In this document: one piece after another, positions 58,949-64,000 of the stretch
Layout of the letters: the number at the start of each line of letters is the position of its first letter
Numbering within the stretch: the stretch's first letter is position 1
Made by a program: the position numbers and the translations under genes
Notes under the pieces: model-generated
Told to the model about the DNA's origin: nothing
Database searches by the model: none
The model's input: the letters and a program-made list of their open reading frames with translations, nothing else
Origin: Paracoccus mutanolyticus
GTDB lineage: Bacteria > Pseudomonadota > Alphaproteobacteria > Rhodobacterales > Rhodobacteraceae
Assembly: GCF_003285265.1 (NCBI RefSeq)
Contig: NZ_CP030239.1
Span: forward strand, 1,942,501 to 2,006,500
Direction: 5' to 3'
DNA: 64,000 bases

Positions 58949-59410
58949 ATGATCGAGCTTGACCCGACCGACCGGCGCATCCTGGCGGTGCTGCAGCGCA
59001 ACGGCCGCATCACCAATGCGGAACTGGCGGCCGAGGTCGCGCTGTCGGCCAGCGCCTGCCACCGCCGCGTGCAGCGGCTTGAGGAGACCGGCCTGATCCG
59101 GGGCTATGTCGCGCTGCTGGACGCGCGCAAGCTGGAGCGCCCGACCACCGTCTTTGTCGAGATCACCCTGTCGGGCCAGGCGGACGAGCTGCTGGATGCG
59201 TTCGAGCGCGCCGTGCGCCAGATCCCCGACGTGCTGGAATGCCATCTGATGGCGGGATCGGCCGACTATCTGCTGAAGGTGGTGGCCAAGGACACCGACG
59301 ATTTCGCCCGCATCCATCGCCAGCGGCTGGCCAAGCTGCCGGGGGTCCAGCAGATGCACAGCTCGTTCTCGCTGAAGACGGTGGCGCAGACGACGGCGCT
59401 GCCGGTCTGA
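58949..59410 (+). CDS. Lrp/AsnC family transcriptional regulator
   Basis: Intact, 153 residues. N-terminal HTH: DPTDRRILAVLQRNGRITNA and ELAAEVALSASACHRRVQRL; C-terminal RAM domain: RPTTVFVEITLSGQADELLD, VLECHLMAGSADYLLKVVAK. The pattern is that of the Lrp branch that senses an amino acid and often regulates an adjacent transporter or degradation gene; no obvious target adjoins. The gene is closed by a bidirectional terminator. Confidence 0.93.
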   Translation: MIELDPTDRRILAVLQRNGRITNAELAAEVALSASACHRRVQRLEETGLIRGYVALLDARKLERPTTVFVEITLSGQADELLDAFERAVRQIPDVLECHLMAGSADYLLKVVAKDTDDFARIHRQRLAKLPGVQQMHSSFSLKTVAQTTALPV

Positions 59411-59422
59411 GCCGGGCAAAAG

Positions 59423-59448
59423 AAAACCCCCGCCGGAGCAGGGGTTTT
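59423..59448. terminator. bidirectional terminator between the Lrp gene and rpsU
   Basis: AAAACCCC pairs with GGGGTTTT across a 10-base loop; A-run and T-run flank both sides, serving both convergent genes. Confidence 0.85.
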
Positions 59449-59472
59449 CGGAAAACGAACGTGCCGCTCGTC

Positions 59473-59679
59473 TTACAGCGCGCCTTCGCGTTGGGCCTTT
59501 TTACGGGCCAGCTTGCGGGCGCGGCGAACGGCCTCGGCCTTTTCACGGGCCTTCTTGACCGAGGGCTTCTCGAAATGCTGCTTGAGCTTCATTTCCCGAA
59601 ACACCCCTTCGCGCTGAAGTTTCTTCTTCAGAGCACGAAGCGCCTGTTCGACGTTGTTGTCGCGAACACTTACCTGCAT
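59473..59679 (-). CDS. rpsU: 30S ribosomal protein S21
   Basis: Intact, 68 residues: [40 protein letters not shown] and [20 protein letters not shown]. Helps initiation by supporting the anti-Shine-Dalgarno region of 16S rRNA. Preceded by GGAAGGTGG on the minus strand. Divergent from coq9. Confidence 0.97.
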   Translation of the reverse strand: MQVSVRDNNVEQALRALKKKLQREGVFREMKLKQHFEKPSVKKAREKAEAVRRARKLARKKAQREGAL

Positions 59680-59788
59680 GTGGTTGTCACCACCTTCCTA
59701 GGTTAAAGTTGAGCTGAATTGCAGGACGCGGCCTTCTAGCAAGGCGAATCGCGTTTGTCCAGAAATTCCGGCAAGACGGGGAAAAGCC

Positions 59789-60448
59789 ATGACGAGCGAA
59801 CGGGAAAAGCTGATCGACGCGGCGCTGAACCATGTCGTCTTCGAAGGCATGAACGACAAGGCCGTGGCGGCGGGCGCGCGCGACCTGGGGATGTCGGCGC
59901 AGATGGCGCGGGTGCTGCTGCCGCGGGGGGGCGCGGACCTGGCGGCCGCCTATCACCGGCGCGGCGACCAGGAACTGCGCGACTGGCTGGACCGGCACCC
60001 GCCGCAGGGCCGCTTCCGCGACCGCATCCTGGCGCGGTGATGCACCGCCTGGCGCTGTCCGACCGCGAGATGGCCCGCGCCGGCGCCGTGGTCCTGGCGC
60101 TGCCCCAGCACGCGGCCCTGGGCGCGCGGCTGCTGTGGGAAACCGCCGACACGGTGTGGGAGGGGCTGGGCGAAGCGCGCGTGAAGGGTTCGGACGGCGA
60201 GGTGCCGCTTTTGGTTCCGCGTGACCGGGACGGCAGTTTCGAGCCGGAGCTGGTGAAGAAAGGCCAGACCCGGATCGACGGGGTGGATGACAAGATCATC
60301 GGGCTTATGCGCCGGCTGTCGGGCGATTCCCGGCGTCTCGACCCTGACGGGGCTGGCGGCCGGCTGGATCCGGGCGCCCGGCCCGCGCACTGCGCCGGGC
60401 GGCACGGGCCGCCCCCCCAGGCCCGCGCCGGGCGGGGCCGACGCATGA
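59789..60448 (+). CDS. COQ9 family protein, disrupted by a transposase-like patch
   Basis: Ubiquinone-biosynthesis accessory protein (lipid-binding TetR-like fold). N-terminus REKLIDAALNHVVFEGMNDK, then a frame change near 60035 and ALSDREMARAGAVVLALPQH with AALGARLLWETADTVWEGLG, the conserved W-x-x-AD-x-x-W region. From 60181 to about 60306 the expected WYTKR...WLGD segment is replaced by IS256-type transposase sequence, after which IPGVSTLTGLAAGWIRAPGP and a short tail end at 60448. ATGA overlap with the quinone oxidoreductase gene. As written not functional. Confidence 0.82.
60181..60306 (+). pseudogene. IS256-type transposase coding scrap inside the coq9-like gene
   Basis: About 126 bases in the coq9 frame encode VKGSDGEVPLLVPRDRDGSF followed by EPELVKKGQTRIDGVDDKII, an unmistakable stretch of the N-terminal DDE region of IS256/MULE transposases (GEVxLxVPRDRxGSFEPxxVxK). 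No inverted repeats or target duplication are visible. Confidence 0.85.
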
Positions 60449-61435
60449 TCCCCGACCTGATGCGGGCGGTCGAGATCACCGCCCCGGGCGATGCCGATGT
60501 GCTCAAGCTCGCGCGCCGCCCGGTTCCTGTCGCGGGCCACGGCCAGATCCTGATCCGGGTGGCCTGGGCCGGAGTGAACCGCCCCGACGTGCTGCAGCGC
60601 GCCGGCGCCTATGCGCCGCCGCCCGGGGCCTCGGACCTGCCGGGCCTGGAATGCGCGGGCGTGGTGGCTGCGGTCGGCCCGGGCGTCACCCGCTGGAAGC
60701 CGGGCGAGCGGGTCTGCGCCCTGCTGCCGGGCGGAGGCTATGCCGAATACGCGCTGTGCTGCGCCGATCACGCGCTGCCCATCCCCGAGGGCCTGTCCCT
60801 GCGCGAGGCCGCGGCCCTGCCGGAAACCGCCTTCACCGTCTGGTCCAACGTGGTCGAGCGCGGCGGCCTTCGCGCCGGCGAACGCTTCCGGCCATGGCGG
60901 GTCGTCGGGCATCGGCACCATGGCGATCCAGATCGCGCGGGCGCTGGGCGCCCGGGTCTGGGCCACAGCCGGCTCGGACCCGAAATGCGCCGCCATCGCG
61001 GGCCTGGGCGCCCAGCCCGTCAACTATCGCGAGGAGGACTTCGTGGCCGTCCTGCAGCGGGCGGGTGGGGCCGACCTGATCCTGGACATGGTGGGGGGCG
61101 ATTACATCGCGCGCAACCTCAAGGCGCTGGCCGACGACGGGCGGCTGGTCTTCATCGCCTTCCTGGGCGGGCCCAAGGCCGCGATCAACTTTGCCCCGAT
61201 CATGACCCGGCGGCTGACGGTGACGGGATCGACCCTGCGGCCGCAATCCGACGCCGCCAAGGCCCGCATCGCCGAGGCGCTGTGCCGCGCGCTCTGGCCC
61301 CTGGTCGAGGCCGGCGCGGTCCGGCCGCTGATCGACAGCACCTATGCCCTGGACGAGGCCGTCGCCGCCCATCGCCACATGGAATCCAGCACCCATGTCG
61401 GCAAGATCCTGTTGCAGGTGGCGCCCGAGGATTGA
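60445..61435 (+). CDS. NAD(P)H-quinone oxidoreductase (QOR/PIG3-type MDR), frameshifted
   Basis: About 329 residues. MRAVEITAPGDADVLKLARR, VAWAGVNRPDVLQRAGAYAP, PGLECAGVVAAVGPGVTRWK (catalytic-domain core without zinc ligands), ETAFTVWSNVVERGGLRAGE, then one base missing near 60890 and GSSGIGTMAIQIARALGARV (NADPH-binding AxxGxxG-type loop), ATAGSDPKCAAIAGLGAQPV, YALDEAVAAHRHMESSTHVG and the end GKILLQV. Reduces quinones with NADPH; cytoplasmic. Translationally coupled to coq9 by ATGA. Confidence 0.9.
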
Positions 61436-61460
61436 GAGGGCGGGCCTGGCAGCGCGGCCC

Positions 61461-61654
61461 GGTGCCTCCGGCGGGGATATTTAGACAAGAAAGAAAAGCA
61501 CACACCCCGCCCGCCGGAGCAAAGGGCTAGGGTGTGGCTTCTTCCTTGACGGCCATCGGCGTCCCCGCCTGTTCCGTAACCTCAAGCTGCCAGTAAATCC
61601 TTGCGATTCGATTAACGGCTTCTTTCTTGCTAAAATATCCCCGCCGGAGGCACC
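61461..61654. repeat. inverted pair of TATTT-type motifs
   Basis: Arm 1 (61461-61494) starts GGTGCCTCCGGCGGGGATAT; arm 2 (61621-61654) is its reverse complement with 31 of 34 identities. The 126-base interior shows no gene. Located exactly between the convergent quinone oxidoreductase and RNase T2 genes. Confidence 0.8.
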
Positions 61655-61665
61655 CGAGCGTGCCG

Positions 61666-62331
61666 TCAGCGCGGCGCCGGGATCAGGATGCTGCCCTTGC
61701 AATCCCGTTGCGCATCCGGCCCGCAGGCGCGGGGCGTCAGATCCTTGCTCAGGCAGATGCGGATCTCTTGCAGGGAGCGGCTCCGGCAGGTGACGGTTAT
61801 CCCGTCGCGGCGGAGGGCCGGATTGGCCTCGATGAAGGCATCCTCGATCACGCTTGCGGGCACGGTGATGTCGCGCGGCAGGCGCGCCAGGGTCTCCGGC
61901 AGGCGGATCGCCGCGGCGGCGCGGCGCGTCAGGGCGAAATAATCCTGCGCCGGCAACCCGCTGCAGCGGCCATGCTTTTTCCACTGGTACCAGGCCAGCC
62001 CGCCCGACCCCATCAGGTCGGCCATCGCGGCTGTCTCGCGCCGCGACGGATCGGGCCGGGCCGAGGGGCAATCCGCCGGCCAGCCGGTTTCGTGTTGCGG
62101 CCACAGCCCATGGACGGTGAAGCCCAGCCGCCGGCCCGGCGCACATTGCCGGGCGCCGCTTTCCGCGCCTTCGCGGGCGCACCAGGCGGGCGACCAGCTC
62201 AGCGACAGGACATAATGGTCGAACCGGCCGGCCACGTCCTGTCGGTCCAGATCCGGGGCCGCGGTCTGGGCCAGGGCGGGCGGGCAGGCCAGGGCCGCCA
62301 GCGCGGCGGCAAGGACGATCAGCGGTCTCAT
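61666..62331 (-). CDS. ribonuclease T2 family protein, exported
   Basis: Intact, 221 residues, signal peptide (LIVLAAALAALACPPALAQ). The two catalytic blocks are present: CAS I GRRLGFTVHGLWPQHETGWP (His in VHGLWP) and CAS II GLAWYQWKKHGRCSGLPAQD (His in KHGRC; the usual first Glu of HEWxKHG is Gln here, QWKKHG). Several cysteine pairs for disulfides. A periplasmic or secreted RNase giving 2',3'-cyclic nucleotides. Glu-to-Gln in CAS II may reduce activity. Confidence 0.92.
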   Translation of the reverse strand: MRPLIVLAAALAALACPPALAQTAAPDLDRQDVAGRFDHYVLSLSWSPAWCAREGAESGARQCAPGRRLGFTVHGLWPQHETGWPADCPSARPDPSRRETAAMADLMGSGGLAWYQWKKHGRCSGLPAQDYFALTRRAAAAIRLPETLARLPRDITVPASVIEDAFIEANPALRRDGITVTCRSRSLQEIRICLSKDLTPRACGPDAQRDCKGSILIPAPR

Positions 62332-62493
62332 GCCGGCATGATTAGCTCGCCGCCCCGGTCGCCGCCACGAAATTCAGGCTTTATTCCGGACCCGCCCCGG
62401 CCTATATAGGCCGTCAATCCCCCCTGAAAATGGAATGGCGCCCGCCACCAGCCGTTTTCCCGGCCGAAGAAGATATTTGTCAAGGAGAAGGTC

Positions 62494-63243
62494 ATGAACA
62501 AGCCGCTGATGGCCAAGGCCACCGCAGTCTGGCTGGTCGACAACACCACGCTCAGCTTCAAGCAGATCGGCGATTTCTGCGGCCTGCACGAGCTCGAGGT
62601 CCAGGGCATCGCGGACGGCGACGTGGCCGCCGGCGTCAAGGGCTTCGATCCGGTCGCCTCGAACCAGCTCGATGCGTCCGAGATCGCCAAGGGCGAAAAG
62701 GACCCGCGCTACAAGCTCAAGCTCAAGCACAACCCCGCCGCCGAGGGCGAGGAGAAGCGCCGCGGTCCCCGCTATACGCCGCTGTCCAAGCGCCAGGACC
62801 GGCCGAACGCCATCCTGTGGCTGGTCAAGTTCCACCCCGAACTGGCCGATGCGCAAATCGCCAAGCTGGTCGGCACCACCAAGCCCACCATCGCCTCGAT
62901 CCGCGAGCGGACGCACTGGAACATCCAGAACATGCAGCCCATCGACCCGGTGGCGCTGGGCCTGTGCCGGCAGACCGAGCTTGACGCCGCGGTGCAGAAG
63001 GCGGCCAAGAAGAAGGCGGCCGAGGGCGGCGCCATGACCGACGACGAGCGCCGCAAGCTGCTGTCGACCGAAAGCTCGCTCGCCATGCCGGACGAGCCGC
63101 GGATGCCGTCCTCGATCGCCGGGCTCGAGAACTTCAGCCTGACGCGCGACGAGGAGAAGCCCGCGCCGGCCGAGGACCTGGATGCCGACAGCTTCTTCAA
63201 CCTGCCCGATGCGGGCGAGGATGACGAGGACGAGGACCGCTGA
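62494..63243 (+). CDS. trcR: cell cycle transcriptional regulator TrcR (DUF1013)
   Basis: Intact, 249 residues. LMAKATAVWLVDNTTLSFKQ, IGDFCGLHELEVQGIADGDV, AAGVKGFDPVASNQLDASEI, RRGPRYTPLSKRQDRPNAIL, WLVKFHPELADAQIAKLVGT and TKPTIASIRERTHWNIQNMQ are typical of DUF1013, the alphaproteobacterial TrcR family. It has two helix-turn-helix-like segments (residues about 20-40 and 120-145) and an acidic C-terminus. SD AAGGAGAAGG. Monocistronic, closed by a terminator. Confidence 0.93.
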   Translation: MNKPLMAKATAVWLVDNTTLSFKQIGDFCGLHELEVQGIADGDVAAGVKGFDPVASNQLDASEIAKGEKDPRYKLKLKHNPAAEGEEKRRGPRYTPLSKRQDRPNAILWLVKFHPELADAQIAKLVGTTKPTIASIRERTHWNIQNMQPIDPVALGLCRQTELDAAVQKAAKKKAAEGGAMTDDERRKLLSTESSLAMPDEPRMPSSIAGLENFSLTRDEEKPAPAEDLDADSFFNLPDAGEDDEDEDR

Positions 63244-63249
63244 ACGCAG

Positions 63250-63277
63250 AACCCCGGGCACGCCGCCCGGGGTTCTT
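63250..63277. terminator. hairpin terminator between trcR and the dehydrogenase gene
   Basis: AACCCCGGGC pairs with GCCCGGGGTT across ACGCC, followed by CTTC; the T-run is weak. Confidence 0.75.
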
Positions 63278-63279
63278 CG

Positions 63280-64000
63280 TCAGATCGACAGGCAGATGTA
63301 TTTGATCTCCAGGTAATCCTCGATCCCGTGGCGCGAGCCTTCGCGTCCCAGGCCCGACTGCTTGACCCCGCCGAAGGGGGCGACCTCGGTCGAGATGATG
63401 CCGGTGTTGACGCCGACCATGCCGTATTCCAGCGCCTCCGCACACGCGATCACCCGGCCGATGTCGCGGGCGTAGAAATAGGCGGCGAGGCCGAAGATCG
63501 TGTCGTTGGCGCGCGCGATCGCCTCGTCTTCGGTGTCGAAGCGGAACAGCGGCGCGAGCGGCCCGAAGGTCTCCTCGGTCGAGACCTTCATGGAATCGGT
63601 GATCCCCGTCACCACGGTGGGCTCGAAGAACAGCCCCTCCTTGCGTTTGCCGCCGGTGACGATGGTGGCGCCGCCGTCCAGCGCGTCCTGGATATGCTCC
63701 TCGACCTTCTCGACGGCCTTGGCGTTGATCAGCGGGCCGGTCGTGACGTCCTCGCTCAGCCCGTCGCCGACGCGCAGCTCGTCGACCGCCGCCGCCAGCT
63801 TCCTGGCAAAGGCGTCATAGACCCCGGCCTGGACATAGAACCGGTTGGCGCAGACGCAGGTCTGGCCGTTGTTGCGGAACTTCGAGGCCATGGCGCCCTC
63901 GACCGCCGCATCCAGATCGGCGTCGTCGAAGACGATGAAGGGCGCGTTGCCGCCCAGTTCCATCGAGCATTTCAGCACCTGGTCGGCAGCCTGGCGCAGC
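63280..64000 (-). CDS. gabD: NAD(P)-dependent succinate-semialdehyde dehydrogenase, C-terminal part (window edge)
   Basis: The frame is open to base 64000, so the N-terminal half is outside; about 239 residues are seen. [20 protein letters not shown] contains the catalytic Glu (ELGG), [20 protein letters not shown] the catalytic Cys (GQTC) with the CVCANR redox pair typical of succinate-semialdehyde dehydrogenases, then [40 protein letters not shown] and [20 protein letters not shown]. Oxidises succinate semialdehyde to succinate in GABA degradation; closely related glutarate-semialdehyde enzymes cannot be excluded. Confidence 0.92.
   Translation of the reverse strand, partial: LRQAADQVLKCSMELGGNAPFIVFDDADLDAAVEGAMASKFRNNGQTCVCANRFYVQAGVYDAFARKLAAAVDELRVGDGLSEDVTTGPLINAKAVEKVEEHIQDALDGGATIVTGGKRKEGLFFEPTVVTGITDSMKVSTEETFGPLAPLFRFDTEDEAIARANDTIFGLAAYFYARDIGRVIACAEALEYGMVGVNTGIISTEVAPFGGVKQSGLGREGSRHGIEDYLEIKYICLSI

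Overview
The window is a high-GC chromosomal segment of an alphaproteobacterium of the order Rhodobacterales, most like Paracoccus. This is inferred from base composition, from a DUF1013/TrcR-type cell-cycle regulator, from the priA / fsa-DUF484-xerC arrangement, and from abundant choline, urea and sulfonate/sulfite-type transport genes. No rRNA, tRNA, CRISPR array or complete mobile element was seen.

Layout. 1-4.9 kb: a surface-glycan cassette (GT4, GT2-like, Core-2/I-branching-like glycosyltransferase, double-domain sulfotransferase). 4.9-7.6 kb (minus): DMT exporter, queG, a GST. 7.8-10.2 kb: choline-binding protein choX and choline sulfatase betC. 10.3-15.6 kb: GT61, a small monooxygenase, DUF1269, mtgA, an EEP-family protein, leuD and a membrane protein, then leuC (15.6-17.0 kb). 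17.4-23.2 kb: rsfS-rlmH, a LOG protein, dapD, a lytic transglycosylase. 23.4-29.3 kb: urtABCDE urea transporter, convergent with a gdx/sugE exporter preceded by a guanidine-II riboswitch. 30-34.8 kb (minus): gpmI-envC-ctpA-rppH, each overlapping the next by ATGA. 34.9-36.1 kb: a mosaic of gene scraps (osmC tail, type I-C cas7, znuA-like) beside osmC. 36-43.3 kb: rlmN, ialB, asparaginase, a small RTX protein, TauE/SafE, xerC-DUF484-fsa. 43.5-50 kb: priA, CDF transporter, N-formylglutamate amidohydrolase, pyk, rpmI-rplT. 50-57.2 kb: P450, ArsC-like, pheS, an AT-rich scrap, AmiS/UreI, TM2 protein, pheT. 57.2-64 kb: LuxR tail, GST, mscL, Lrp, rpsU, coq9, quinone oxidoreductase, RNase T2, trcR and a truncated succinate-semialdehyde dehydrogenase.

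Quality warning. About twenty genes, including priA and pheT that should be indispensable, are broken by small shifts; most but not all are single missing bases. Several genes also contain 70-130 bp patches that do not belong: IS3- and IS256-type transposase coding scraps in priA, coq9 and perhaps urtB, and unexplained patches in betC and the P450. The simplest reading is consensus and gap-closing error, so these are annotated as disrupted genes rather than genuine pseudogenes. Coordinates of such genes span the whole reconstructed gene.

Most interesting signals: the guanidine-II riboswitch controlling gdx beside a urea transporter; an iterated GTACAC element with exact 11-bp phasing at three intergenic sites; a family of TATTT-type intergenic motifs that twice occurs as an inverted pair; and the sulfated-glycan cassette.
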